Made by a program: the position numbers and the translations under genes
The notes under the pieces: generated by a model
Told to the model about the DNA's origin: nothing
The model's database searches: none
What the model saw: only the letters and a program-made list of their open reading frames with translations
In this document: piece by piece, positions 1-12,763 of the stretch
Numbering within the stretch: position 1 is the first letter of the stretch
How the letters are laid out: every line of letters starts with the position of its first letter
Origin: Pelargonium cotyledonis
Taxonomy: Eukaryota; Streptophyta; Magnoliopsida; Geraniales; Geraniaceae
Length of the DNA stretch: 45,815 bases
Assembly (NCBI GenBank): GCA_036897625.1
Contig: JAYMTA010000072.1
Span: 1-45,815 of the forward strand
Direction: 5' to 3'

Positions 1-3000
1 GCTTCTACCTATTTTATTAGTACTCTATTGTATTAGTAATCTATATAGCTAGTTAACCTTACATACACTACGACAGCCATCTACTGCTTACTCATAAAGA
101 GACCTTCTTAGCTAGACCTGTACTGGGATTCTGTAGCTTACTCTTTGTATTCCCTAATAGACAGTACTACTTTTATTGTATTGTAATTTGTCTTATAGTA
201 TGGACTCTTCGTATTCCTAAAACTTATTTTGTTATATTACTTAATTAATATATTCTATAAGTTAAGTATTGTGTTGTGTACTTAATAGGTATTCTTGATA
301 ATAGAAGTGTAGCCTTTTTTCGTATAGTCTAAGGCATATCCCTCTTGTTAGTTCTTATAGGAATCCAGTAGCTAGGAGTTTTTTAATCTATAAATAGAGG
401 GATCTCCTTGTTGTTAGTTTCATTTGTTTTAATATAGGAGAGTTTAGGTTTAGATAAAGAATTCTATATCTAAGTGATTTTTAGCTCTTCTTATGCTTTC
501 CTTCCACTGTATATAATAATAAACTTTTAGAACTAGAAATTCAGCGGACTTCTTTCTACTATAGGAATAGAGATCCACCCTCTATAGAGAAGCTTGGCTC
601 TAAAATACATAAAAAATGACAGTATGACTCAAATTAGAAAGTTAGCAAATTCATGAGGATCTCTTGGCTAAGTATTGACTAAAGACTTTTTTACATTAAG
701 TAAAGTGTATAGAATATTCATTTCAATCTAGAAATTTCAATACACTTTTGATCTATGGGCTCTCCCTGGAAATGTCAATTCTTTGCATAGATAAAGTGAA
801 CAGAAATGTACCAGATTTGACTAGGAATCTTTACGAATTCTATTTCTTTTTACGAGTACAAAATATCCAATTGATTCTAATTGGAAAATAAGCAAGCTTG
901 TGCATGTTCCATGGCTAGCACTATTTTCTATTTTTAGTTTATTATTAGTATATTTCCTGAAAAAAGAAGGATTTGGTATATGCATTATTTGACGATAAAG
1001 TTATATGGCGTGCCCCTTTATAGCAAGCACCTAGGTTTAGCTATTTTTGGGCCGTATTAGATTTAAGTATACAAGGTAATCGTTTTGGTTAGTAGTATTG
1101 CTTACTAGATTTACTACGGAATGTCCATTTAGAGGGGCTTTTTGCTAAACAAGATTTTCCTAGTTGGAAATTATATAATTAACGGTGAAAATAGGTACAA
1201 GTTTATTCCTAAAATCAGCAACTAACCTAAATTTGACCTAAGTTTCCTGGGCAACGATTCACATTAGTAAGGTAGGTTGTAAACTTTTGTAATTATTAGA
1301 TGGAGGTCCTTATTCTATTAAATTCCTTTTTAACCTATTAAACTAAGCTTAGTTTCAGGTCACAGTCAAGATCTAAGTCTTTATAGTCTTAGATGGATTT
1401 TGCTTATTTAATAGTTAAGGGAAGTAAGACTTTGTTGTATCCTAGTTTTAGTACTGACTAACTAGCAAACTTTCAAGAATCTAGTAAGAGATTGAGGCAC
1501 TAGCCCTAATTACCTAGGAAATTTTAGTATATGATCTCTCCTGTTGGGTTTACTATTAACCCTTAGCTTTTAGTTATTTGGATAAACTTTTTTTTTTACT
1601 TAATTTAAAAATGAATAATCAAAACTAAAGAAGGGCCGCTGTAACGTGGAGTGGCAGAAAATAATAAAGGGATTCTTCTTAACATAAAGGAGCTCCTTAG
1701 GAAGCGGCTTTGGCATGACAAGTTATCAAAGAGCACGCACGGATAAGAGAAGTTTCGGACAAGATTTAGTAAAGAAATATTCTCCCTTTTTTCTTTTTAT
1801 AGAGTCAACAGCTGGACTATACCTATTCTCAAGGAGAATCTCAATAAAGTAATAGATTTCTCATATTCTTGTTGAAATTGGATAACTTTTAGACTTTCTT
1901 TTTGACAGGGTTTGGGAAATTTAGAACCATACAAGCGAAATTCTATGTTTTAGTTAGGATCACTCGATTTGAACTTGAAACCTTTTCCGACGTGTAGGAC
2001 CGTTCAAACTGTCTGAACTAGTAACATAAGAGATCCCTTGAGCTAGCGAGCATTCCGTTTAATTTGCTGGAATGCTACATGAAAATTTATTGATTATAAA
2101 ATTACGTCTATCTAAGTGTATAAAGACTAGGGTGGTCAGACTGACTTTCAAATGTAAATTCTAGGACTAACTGGGTATAATATTCTATAAGAAAGAATGC
2201 GATTTCAATGAAAGATGTTTAATTGTGTAGTTTTAGGCGCTTATGAAGATACCAAATCAGCAAGGCGTAGAACGCCCAAATACCAAGTAAAGTTTTTGCT
2301 AAAAAAAGTAGAATCAAGACTATTTCCATTGTTCTAATAAAGTGGGCGCATAGACAAGTAAAGATAAGACCCTTTTTCAAAAAGAAGTGGTTGTGTCATC
2401 CTTTCTTCCCTTGGTAAGGTATATAAAAACCCAAAGAGAATGAAGTGCTATAGCCGGGAGACTTCCGCTGAAGTTCGTGTTTGAGTTCAGTTGAGACATA
2501 ATATGAAATTTTGCATGCATTTGGAGTGGATTTTTAGGTTGTCAAAAGAGTAATATTATTACAGTGTAATCTAATAAAGGGCTTTTGTTATATATTATAG
2601 GAAGCATACTTAGGAATGTTTTTATCAAACTAAATAACTTTTATTGATACATATTTGGGATTTGTTAGATTTCCGAGGAATAGAACGACTTCATTCAATT
2701 TATTTAATGAGAACCTTACTAAATTCTAGTATCCCCTTAGTTTTTACTAGTTCATAGTAGGTTGCTTGGTTATTTAGAATTCCTAATTTCTTGGGTTCCT
2801 CAAGTTTACCGATAGGAATACAGAAAGAAGGAAATCCTAGATTTTGGTTGCTGTGATTCAGATAACGAAGCTCACAAAGGGTTTTCAAAACCTAGAAGTA
2901 GAAGACCCAATGAATGCTATAAATACCCTTTTTCTTACTATCGAGGAATCCTATCCTTAAAAAGCAGTAACAAAGAGGATCGAATCTCCTTTTAGCACAA

Positions 3001-5295
3001 GTTATAAAGCAAAGAGGACCCTTTCTTTTATTCGGTTAATGATAAGTAAAAAGAAAAAAAGAAAGGGTCTCCATAGAATCTCACCTTTTCTTCTCAGGTG
3101 TCAGGAAAAGGGACGCCTTATGATTAAACCTAGCTCTGCAGCTGGGAATAATAACAAGATAGAGCATAGATAGCATAATAAAAATAATAGGCTTTTTTAT
3201 AACAAGTATAAGATAAACTTGATTTTGAGCACATATTTTGACAGTTACTTGACTAGTGCGCTTATTATATTAGGTCTGGGTGGGGTTTCGTAGGGATTCC
3301 CAATGTCAGGTTAAACTAAGAAGGCCTAAACTTCAGTAAAGCTTTTAGTTTTTATAATGAAAGTAGATAACTCCGTAAAGTTATCACAAAATTTATATAA
3401 GAGATACTTAGCTTGACGTGGAGCTATCCCATACTACTCCTTCTTTTCTTTTGAGATAACTCATGTTTTAGCATTTTCTCCCAGGGAACTGCTTGGGTAG
3501 AAGGGTTAGTTCTGGATTAACACAGTTAGGTAGACCTTATAGAATACAAAACGAGTTGGTTTTTACTGCATAATTTAGAATACAGCACTAGAACAAAAAG
3601 CCTCTGAACCTATGAAAAAGTAACAATTAGTTGGCCTGTCACGGGCTGCAACAATTAAAAGAAAAAGGATACTATAAAATTTTTATAAGCTAAATTCTAT
3701 TCTATTTTATAGGGGTAGTTTAAGAGGGTCTCCCAATCTCAGGTCGACTGCAGATGTTTCTAGGTTAAGATCTTTTATTTACATTTTAGGTCTTATTATA
3801 AAAAGCTGCTGTAGTTACCAATGGATCCTTCTTTGATCACTGTTTTATATGTATTTTCCTTAATTGAATTGACACTAGCAATAGGTCTTGTCTTCTTAAA
3901 GTAAAGAGAACTCTTGGGTTAAAGATAAAGAGATCTAGTATTCTTTAGATACTTTTGTAAAAGAATAACACTTTGGAATTTAAGAAAGATGCCTAAAACA
4001 TAAAAGTAATCATAGTAATAACCTGCTGCAAGCGATTAACTAATTTGCAGTATCCAGATGGGATAAAGAGCACCTTATATACCCGGAAATGCACCTCTTT
4101 TCTAAAAAAAACTTGGTAAGGAATCCCGAAAAGTTACTGGTATTTTCAATTACAATAAATGAAAAAGATCGAAGTAGAATTCTAAAGGAGTCTTTTCCAA
4201 TTTATACAATCTTGGATTACTCTAATAAATCTTCGTTGGTAACCGTATAAGTAAACTCTAACAGTAGCTGGGAATCTAAAACTCAAGAATAAATAGATCA
4301 AAATAAGGTTAGGCTTTTTCAAATGACCTCCTGATAAAAAAGTGGTCCGTCAATTGTATTTACTGCGGTTATTCCGTATCAAAAGGCTTTGTTCTATCTA
4401 GGTTTTTGTTACTTTACTTCCATAGGACCGGACCAAAGCTTTATTCGTTTTATTGTATATTGTTAGTTCCAAAGCGCGAGCTACTAAAAGGGTGTGAGAG
4501 TCTAATTCCTGAATTACAGTTTTCAAGCTTAACCTTAAAGCGGTAGGCTTAAGTGCGTAGGGTTTTTCCGAGCTACAGGTAGGTGTCAAGAAGAAGGCTG
4601 CAATTATAGTTACAAGGAGTTATAGGTATTTCAGGCAGGTAAGTAATACTAAGTAAAAGAGTCTACAAGAGAATCAAGAGACTCCATAATTTTTTTTACA
4701 GAAAGCTATATGTCCCTATACTTTATATTTACAGATTTACTTGATAGGAATTGGGATCTTTTTTCAGATAAAGTTCTATAGCAAAGTGGTTTTTTCTTGT
4801 ATTTATTGGCAGTTAGGGGAATTCTTAATACAAGTAAAGATAGATTTCTTAGTCTTAAAAGTTTTTGGGGACTTGAACCATATACATGTAGTTGATTTTC
4901 TTGGTGCTCTACCGAGAAAAACAAGGAGCTTCTTAATACCAATATTTCAAGGTCTCTAGAATTTACGACTAATAAAGTGAAACATTCCATTACTAGTAAG
5001 AGTTAAGCAGCATACATTTTTAGGTGACTAACTCGAGGGTGTCCCCATACTTTTGCATAGTGAAAGCAAAGTCTTTTTGTTAGCATTTTTTATTTACAGT
5101 CTAATGTTTTTACGAGGGAATCCTTAGTAATACAAGACTTTAAAGTAGAGCAAGGATATAGGGATAGCCCGTGTTATGGGCGGGTTGGTTCAAGTTAATA
5201 AAAGTTATGTATTTCCTAATTTGTTCAGGCAAAAGTGAACTCTTAATTATTGATAAAGGAAATGCCTTTTAACCTATATCCTTTATACAGTTTTT
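1..5295. other. AT-rich gene desert, no gene seen
   Basis: I find no supportable gene, RNA or transposon here. The open frames on both strands are short, lack recognisable domains, and are of a length expected by chance. GC-core motifs of the form RGGRNTCC lie at 359, 2944, 3293, 4119 and 5116. The word CTAATAAAG lies at 2334, 2571 and 4969. Two stretches, near 3293 and 3726, share a GGGNNTCCCAAT core followed by TCAGGT, but nothing longer aligns. The segment has the same A/T-rich, TAG- and CTA-rich texture as the rest of the first 44 kb. Confidence 0.6.
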
Positions 5296-5370
5296 GGAGT
5301 AGATAAGGGCTTGAACTTGCTGCATCTATTTAATTAAACAAGCTGCGTGCTACCAAACTCTAAAAAGTTG
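5296..5370 (-). pseudogene. Eroded tRNA relic, trnfM-like
   Basis: Read on the minus strand, this stretch has a tRNA-like order: TAGAG, then TTTGGTAGCACGC (D-loop and D-stem side), a middle of about 30 bases, then a T-arm containing AGTTCAAGCCC. TTTGGTAGC and the following CGCA match plastid initiator tRNA fM(CAU) as I remember it, apart from a three-base deletion before the D loop. The CAU anticodon is not preserved; the loop region is TTTAATTAAA. The acceptor arms do not pair. Plastid trnP also shares the GGTAGC segment, so the isotype is uncertain. Confidence 0.4.
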
Positions 5371-5695
5371 GGTTAAAACAATCCATACTCGCATAGCAAT
5401 AGAAGCTCGTATTACCTTGCCCACAGAAGAGGAGGGTCCTAAAAGTAGAACAACAAGGGTATAAATCATAAGCTATTCACCACGCTTACTAGAGTGAATT
5501 CTTTCAATAACGCTAGATGACCTAACTATAATTGATGAGGTTTATACTGGCTAAAGAAAGAGCCGCCCTTTACGAAAGACGAGATTGAAAATATTTTCAA
5601 TTTCAAAGTATTCTCTTTATATCTTATGAGCCTTCTCCAATACAAAAAATTTCTTAGGTATTGGGTTTATTGGCTCTAGACTTTTTCGCAGTATA

Positions 5696-5755
5696 CCAAG
5701 TCGAATTGAACCCACGACATTTTAGTTAAATTGACTCCGGTGTACCTCGGCTTTC
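5696..5755 (-). pseudogene. Eroded tRNA relic, trnW- or trnP-like
   Basis: The minus strand carries AATGTCGTGGGTTCAATTC, a T-arm with its classic TTCAA loop start. About 30 bases upstream is GGTACACCGG, which sits where a D arm would. The spacing from that block to ATGTCG equals that of plastid trnW as recalled, but about half the bases between differ and no anticodon can be read. The ATGTC-GGGTTCAA run fits plastid trnP equally well. Only the T-arm is secure; the 3' stem partner is already damaged. Confidence 0.35.
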
Positions 5756-8700
5756 ATTTTGTCATTCATGCAGATAAAGAAGAAGCACGCTCTTGGCTAG
5801 TGTTATAGAATTCTTTCTGTCTAAATGATTAGGATCCCTCCTGTTTTACCTCCGTACCCAATTTAGATATAGCCCTTTTTATAATCTACCACTGATAGGG
5901 ACTCCACCAATTTCTAAGACTAACACAGACGCTTTGAGCCGAGGTCCCGAAAATTTGACCTCTTTTTGATATCACCTTCTTAATAAAAACAGACCTAAAT
6001 CTCATTCAGAAGAATGCATGCAGCGAATGAATATCCAGGCTTACTAACTAGCGACAGCCTTAATAATAAGTACAAGAAAAATCTTATCCACAACGCAGAC
6101 AATCTTTATTAAAGGTCCCGTTCCTCAGTATTATCGCTTGCATAGTCTAGACTTCGTCAATCAACAAGAATTTTGTCATATATTAAAGGTAAAAGCAGTC
6201 TCTTCCCGAACCTCAAATTAAAAATGCGCGGTAGTTATCCTCTGTAAAATTGATATTTGATTCTTAAAATTCAGGGATACCTCAGCCCTTTACTTTCAGA
6301 GGAAGTCTTTATATAGATAGAGGTGCTATAAATAATGTCCCAACCTCTCTAAGTTTAGTGACCAGGCTTTACTATTCAAAGACTAAAAATGAAAACATTG
6401 CACAACCCGGTACCTAGCAATTAACACTAAAACAATCAAACTAAAGTGTCTCTCAACTTGAATACTGACAGCATATTCTCATTCTACACCAAGAGCAACT
6501 TCCCCCTGTTTCTACCTTATATACATACATATATGAACAAGGAAATCTAAATTGGAAGGAAGATACTAGGACTTTTTATAGGTAGGAAAATCACTTAGAT
6601 AGAGAAATTTTGAATCAAACTGAACTTTGCCGTACTCTTGAAATTAGAGGGTTTAATTTCCTGGATTGAAAAAAAAAAGATTATACCATTTTAGTTAGAT
6701 GGAACCTCAGCTCATTTACTTTATATAACATAAGTAACTCTAGTTTTTCTTTAATCTTTTACAATACAATCTTCTTACTTTTCTACAGGATTCTATAAAA
6801 AATAGCAATAGCAAGGAACCGCTATTCGGGATACTATTCGGAAAGGCGGCAGGGTTTTTAGATATAGATAAGAAATTCATAAGTAAAAGTAAAAAACTTT
6901 CTTTCAGGTACAGTATAGTATCTTAATAGGGGGGTACTAAACCTACTGAAGATGCAATCTATATAATTAAGAAAAATAATACAATCTAAGCCTGCACGCA
7001 CCCTTTTTTGAAACCTAAAAAAGAGCCATAGTGTAGCCGTACTAAGTAGATAGTAAAAGACTACCAAATAACCTACTGAATCCTTTTTCAAGGTCTTGAC
7101 CAAGCACAAATGTGATACTTACAGAATAATGAGTACTACTGCTAAAAAAAAATACATTCAGTGAATAGCAGATAAAGACTAGGAAAAGCCCTCTTTCATA
7201 ATAACAGAACTCTTTTTTTTCAATAAAGAAGGGAGCAAAACCCTTTAAGGAGCCCTCTGTACAGCGAGAGTTGGTGTAGGGCAAAAAGTCAGCAGCTGCC
7301 TAAATCCTTGTACAAAGAAACTATTCGTATCAACGTGTTTTCAAAAGATTAATATCCTAAACTAGCATAGAGTTCATATTCACGGGGACTCCACATGTTA
7401 ATAAAAACAAAAAGACACTATATACTATACTAATACCTGGAATACAAAAAGGGTCTCCCCATTCACAAGCAAAAACTCAGGTTAGACCTATCTAAATTTT
7501 TAGTGTTTTCTCCTTCATACAGGAAGTTGCCTACAAATAATCAGATAAAAAACGAATAGAAGAGAATCGCTAAATAACTGAGCGAACAATGACTTATCTA
7601 TTGTAAATGAAATGGCTACCTATACTCGGTAAATGTCCTCTTTTCTTAACTCGCAATCGAGTTTAACTAATAATACTAGGAATTTCTTATCAAGTATGAC
7701 ATTTATAAAGGATTCCTGATACGGTACGAAAAAGTGGAATCCTAAAAGAGACTAACAATAGTGATCCCTGTCATTGATTCAAAGGGCGATGCCCAGTAAA
7801 CCTTTGACTCTCAGATAAGAAGACTTCTAATCTACCAATTCATTGGAAAACTTACTTCAACGTTAAAGTACTCTAGATACCTTGTCCTTATCTTATGTGG
7901 ATTTTGATGTTTTACCTGGTAAGAGAGCCCCTACTCAGTGGAGTCTTTTCCATTTTTAATTCTTGTTTCCTTGTTTCGAGAGCGAACTTTCTATCATAGG
8001 TTATACACTACTTATTGAACTAGCCATTAACCCGGCCTAATAAACGGACTCTTTAAGAGAAAGATTTTCAAATCCCTTTTTGGTAATACTAATAATTAAA
8101 AGAGCTTAGTGTTAACAATGTACTACTCGAGCTATACCTGCCTGTAAACTGAAAAACATACTAAACTAGACATAATATAGCAGAACCTAAAAAAGATATA
8201 AAAAAGGACTTGAGCTCTCAACCTTTGCTTCTTAAAGTCGTCAGTAATCATAGGGCTTTTAAAAGCAAGCTTTTATTATTACCTATATTTGGTAGAGTAT
8301 CTCCTTGCTTTATTCTCTCTTTGCGTTAAGTTTTTTGATTAAATGTTAAGAAAAAAGAAATTAGTATAGTTTTTATTTTAAAATTCCAGAACTCTGTTTG
8401 ACGGAGCTTTTTCCTGCTAAGTTATGAGTTAATTGTTTATGCAAATACCATAAGAATCTCCGAGATAAATGATCAATCTTATCACCCAAGTGAGTTAAAG
8501 AAACACAACTAAGTATTCATCAAACAAGATTTGAGCCTTTAAAATTCCATACATTAGCATGCGCCTCTACCTAAAGATTTTATCCAACTAACGCTATTCT
8601 AATCAATTTTTGATAAAGAATTTACTTTACCGGAGAGAGAGTCTCATAACTTGTAATTCAGAGGGAGTCCAAACTCATAAAAATAATAGAGTTTTTTCGT

Positions 8701-9716
8701 ATTACTTTGGCAAAGTTCGGCAAACAATACTCGTTTAATTTAAAACTATTTAAAGAAGGAAATATAGAACATTTTCTAATTTCATCAGGAGAGTATGGCT
8801 AATAAAGGAGATTAAATACTTGTGTATATACAAGAGCTTTATTTACGTGCTGATACGAGTTCGCCATTTCCTTGACAAAACAAGATAGTGCTCGGATGCG
8901 ACTACTTCATGAGTTTCAGTTAGCTTCTTTCTTTAATTTGAGTTTATATGGGTTTCTATTATAGATAGGGAGCTTGCTTGTAAAAGGAGGACCCCGGATA
9001 AGAAAGAATAGTCTGGTTATAATATTGAAATAATACAAAGAATAGTATCAAGAACGAATTAGAGTTTCATTTTATACAACGGACCTAGTTTAGCTGGATC
9101 TTCTTTTAGATAAAAAATTCTTTTAGATCGCTCTTTTTTGGTTTAGTTATTTCACTACCCCTTTTACTTTGTCATAGATTAAACCTCGAGAAAATGTAGA
9201 AAAAATCCCCATATATTACATGTAAATGTTCAAAAAGAAGACTTAGGAAAGGTCAATCCCTTTAATGCTTAATGAATGGGGGTATTCCTTATTATGTTAT
9301 GAACGCCCCCCTATGGAGAGACGCGTAGAAGTGTGGTATTGCCTTCTAGTTTCACTAGATTTGATAGTATCTATAGCGTATATGAATGGGAACTTTGACA
9401 GAGCTTCTTTAAAGTGTAATATACCAGTTGACTGATATGCACCTTATCCTTTGGTCCTGTAAAGACTTTCGTTCAGTGACTTACCGGTTGCCCAAACGAA
9501 TTACATAATGCTTGAAAGATATGTATTGTACCCTATTGATTTCTAGGACTAACTTAACTAAACTTATAAGTATAAGACGACATCCAAATTCGGCAGGAGA
9601 GCTTGTCCCGATTTTACTATAATATTAACATCAAGATAAAACTCCGCAAAATATATCTATAATAGTACTTACTTTAATGAATCGGAGAACCCGTCTTAAT
9701 TTTGTCGTTATGGTAT
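5756..9716. other. AT-rich gene desert, no gene seen
   Basis: No gene is supportable. GC cores lie at 7385, 7709 and 8663, and CTAATAAAG at 8799. A G6 run lies at 6929-6934 and a C6 run at 9306-9311. Two overlapping minus-strand open frames near 6,858-7,284 are 80 to 83 codons, rich in Phe, Leu and Tyr as expected from AT-rich sequence, and resemble no family I know. A 17-base tandem duplication lies at 9101-9128. Confidence 0.6.
9101..9128. repeat. Short tandem duplication, 17-bp unit
   Basis: The 11-base word TTCTTTTAGAT occurs at 9101-9111 and again at 9118-9128, separated by a run of six A. The unit is therefore 17 bases, with the second copy partial. It looks like a slippage or repair duplication rather than part of a satellite. 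Confidence 0.7.
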
Positions 9717-9795
9717 TTCTGCATGGGGCTTGAACCCATGTCTTTCCGCGGGCTCTCTCTGAAGCAATACTTCTTGGTCTAAGGGGAGCCCCTTT
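9717..9795 (-). pseudogene. tRNA-like relic with perfect T-arm
   Basis: The minus strand holds a perfect T-arm at 9722-9740: stem CATGGG and CCCATG enclosing the seven-base loop TTCAAGC. Upstream on the same strand is a tRNA-sized stretch, but I cannot place a standard D arm or read an anticodon, so the isotype is unknown. It lies about 170 bases from the trnN relic, in the same orientation. The T-arm alone is convincing; the rest of the gene is too altered to assign. Confidence 0.4.
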
Positions 9796-9907
9796 TCTTA
9801 ATATAGTAAATCTATCCTGGTCGGCAAAGTAAGGGTTCTCAATTAAGCCTTTCTTTGCTCTCTTGCTACCTTTTACTCAATAGGTATATCTAAATATTTA
9901 GGATATT

Positions 9908-9979
9908 TAGGAGAGGTAGGACTTGAACCCACGCCCATTCGATTAATAGCCGAGCGCTCTACCACAGAGCTATTGAGGA
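9908..9979 (-). pseudogene. trnN: trnN-like tRNA relic, anticodon ATT
   Basis: The minus strand aligns without gaps over 72 bases to plastid-type tRNA-Asn(GUU) as I remember it, with about 55 identities. They concentrate in the first 64 bases (about 54 of 64). The D-stem GCTC/GAGC, the anticodon loop frame CTNTTAA and the T-loop TTCAAGT are all present. The anticodon has changed from GTT to ATT. The D and T stems still pair, but the 3' acceptor strand matches neither the family nor its own 5' partner, so aminoacylation is unlikely. Flowering-plant mitochondria also carry plastid-derived trnN, so either organelle could be the source. Confidence 0.8.
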
Positions 9980-12727
9980 AGGGACCCCTAGTTTTCAAAA
10001 TACGTAATTTAAGGAGAAGCCCCTATTTAATCTTATTTGACTGCTGCTGTAACTAGGAAGAGCAAATGTAAGTTGGAATTTTCTAGGAATTCTATGGATT
10101 TGTAAACAGTCTATACTAGTTAGATCACTCTAGGCAAAACTGCACCGATCGAAGTGAAGCAATCTCTCTAGAATTTGTGGGTACCTTATATGTAAAACAT
10201 GTAAAGCTACTTAATAGCACCTTAAAAGGGCTTGTTAAATACTTGCTAATCCCCCCCCGGTCTATATAAAACATTTTATGAAAGTTTCTTTCTATTTGAG
10301 GATTCATACGAAAGTGAGCCCCTTAGTTTGTAAGCAGCCAATTTAGTGATTAGAAGCTTATGCAGAGTGCAGCGAGATTCAGGTTAAAATAGATATATTT
10401 ATCTGGTTGTTAATGCGATCCCTGTCTATAATATACCAGGCAAAACCCTTTCTACATCAACTTACACTTAAACTTCCGCTGACAACACCCATTCTTAATT
10501 ATCGAAATACCAAGAATTGTACTCCGTCCTTACATAGCTTCTGAAGTTTTAAGTAGAAATAAACCCGTTGTTAGATTAGTTAAGTAAGCAAGTATACCAA
10601 GCAAGGCTTTTTCTGAAACCTTTAATTTAATTAGTAAGATCTTTTGCATAGCTTAGCTTTTTGTGATTTGAATCTCTGAGCTTATAATAGCACAATGTAT
10701 ATCAATTTCTTTCTTTTTACCTTTTTCGTTCGTCAGGGACTTACACCAAGTTTTTCTAATAACTATAGGGAATGAAGCGCAACATTTAAGTAGGTTTTCT
10801 GTTTTAATTGTAAATATACCCTATCAAAAAGAGTATATTTGCTTTAAATTGGCTTGTTTTCTGTATTAGGAGTTCCGGAAAATACTACTACTATAAATGA
10901 GGTTTCTAGATAGAAAATTAAAAAAGTAAATGCTACAATTAAAGAAATACCTTTCCAGATTTATATAAAAGAGGACTCCCACGAGATCTAAGAGATCTAA
11001 AGGAGCAATACCCTTAAAAAAAATACAGAGTAAGCCCATAAGTTAATCCTGGTTAATTAGTCCCGTATATAACATTGACTTTTTTTGTCAAGTACTGAAG
11101 AAGACACTCAAATTTTATCTTAGTTATTTAAGTAGATTAGTTTTAAGGTGGACTCTTTCTCTTCGGAAAGCAAGCCCCTTCACAGGCTCCGGGTTAAAAT
11201 CAGGAGTTCTCTCAAGATAATGGGTAACTGCGCAAGTCAGATACGAATAAGATAAACTACACACTAGCTCAAGCTATGCAATCTTACTAAAAGCTCTAAA
11301 GTATACAGTATACCCCAAAAACATACCCCTTTGTTTGAAAAATGATATAAAATACGGTACTAATTTAAAAAAAGGGAATAGCTTAGATATGAGTTGGAGG
11401 TAATTTAGTTAAAGCGTAGCCATCCTACTTTAATATATATATAGATCAAAAGGGATCCTTTGAAAGGTCAAACCCGCAGTAATTTAAGTAAAAGTCTTTC
11501 TAGTTTTCATTTATCTGATCGGATTCCTCTAACTAAATATTAAGATTGGGTACTGGATAGCTGGGTGGAAATATTTGGATAAACTAACACTATACTGACT
11601 AGTTCGGCTGCTGAAAAACGGAGAACATCTTATTTACACCTCCTCAAGGTCCCCTCTCATATCCTTCCTTTTTTTTTATGGCTATTGAATTTAATGTACT
11701 TGGTAATAATTACTGAGTATGCTTATTCATTTAGATTTCCAAGCTATTTTTACAAAAGATGAAAGCTTCATGTTCAGTAAATAAAGATAAGGTAGGTAGC
11801 TATCATTACTCTCGAAAAACATATAGATAAAACTTTTTATAAAGGAGTGCTGCGGGCCCCGATGGGGAGTCTCTTTGTTTCGCAAAGAAAAGGGTTTATA
11901 GACAACACAATAAAGTTTAACCTTAGCTCTCAAAAAACCGAAATATATTGTATTTTATGTTACTGATAAGGTTTTTTTTAGAAAGAAAGTCTAAGATCTA
12001 TCTGAATAGAGAAAGTTCTATATACTTGTAATTTCTTCCGTAGCCAGGACCGGACTCTGGTAAAAAGGGCGCAAAAACTACAGATTAACAACTTAAACTT
12101 GGTGGGCATCCTTACATATATTAATAAAAGGGAGTTCTATAAAGAATCCAATCATAAATACGAGATACTCAAACTATTTTCTTGTAAACTAGCTATAGAA
12201 TTTGCTCATCCCTGAGGAGTATTTAGTTCAAGTTGCCTATTATAGTTTTCTAAAATATAAGTCTTCTTCATAGATAAATAGCGAAATGTTGAGATTGTGG
12301 TAAATGTCAACTAAGGGAACGCCCTAGAATACTTCTTGTAGCTCTATTCAAAATTAACGAAAATGTAATAACTTACCCTGCCTAAGAAGTTTTGCTATGT
12401 AAGCCAGTAAAGCAAAGGAGTTTCTCTAATACTAGTAAGTAGTACATGCTGGGGTATGAATTAAATAATTTTACACGTTGTTTGGGAGAGGGTTTTAAAA
12501 AATTCTAAGATAGGATATGCTTCGCTCTATATGGGGTATCTTTGATAATTAAGGTTATTTATAACTCTAGTTTATAGAAGGCTCGTATGGTAAATTTAGT
12601 AGGGATAGACCCCCTTTTTTATGAGATCCAGACAAAAGATCATAAAAATTCTTGAGAAAGATTCCTAAACTTTTTTAATGGGCAGTTTATCATATATATG
12701 TAAAAAGACTTTAAGAGTCAATTTGTG
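9980..12727. other. AT-rich gene desert, no gene seen
   Basis: No gene is supportable. A C8 run ending in GG lies at 10251-10260. GC cores lie at 10972 and 11451. The 15-mer CTTTTTATAAAGGAG at 11833-11847 recurs exactly at 42271-42285. Minus-strand open frames at 10125-10307 and 11727-11933 are 60 to 68 codons and look random. Confidence 0.6.
10251..10258 (+). repeat. C8 homopolymer ending in GG
   Basis: Eight C residues are followed directly by GG and then an AT-rich tail. In sequence this AT-rich, a run of eight G or C is expected well under once in the whole window. It resembles the C10 run at 33326-33335, which is also followed by GG. Confidence 0.85.
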
Positions 12728-12763
12728 CTGGAGTAAAAGGATTTGAACTCATGTATGCGCGTT
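12728..12763 (-). pseudogene. trnQ: 3' half of trnQ(UUG)-like relic
   Basis: On the minus strand, GCATACATGAGTTCAAATCC followed by TTTTACTCCAG matches the variable loop, T-arm and complete 3' acceptor strand of plant mitochondrial tRNA-Gln(UUG) as I remember it. TTTTACTCCAG is identical through the discriminator base. The 5' half does not follow: the sequence at 12764-12800 cannot be aligned to the D or anticodon arms. This is therefore a half-gene. A second, fuller trnQ relic lies at 36321-36392. Confidence 0.6.

Noticed and set aside
3293..3750. Two GGGNNTCCCAAT..TCAGGT stretches resembling a trnW anticodon arm and T-arm
   Set aside because: Similarity needs several deletions to align and the D-arm is absent, so I do not call them tRNA relics.
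6858..7284. Two overlapping minus-strand frames of 80 to 83 codons
   Set aside because: Hydrophobic Phe/Leu/Tyr-rich translation is what AT-rich DNA gives; no domain or conserved start.
11175..11215. CTCCGGGTTAAAATCAGGAG, similar to a lysine tRNA T-arm
   Set aside because: The loop lacks TTC and the stem mismatches; chance is likely.
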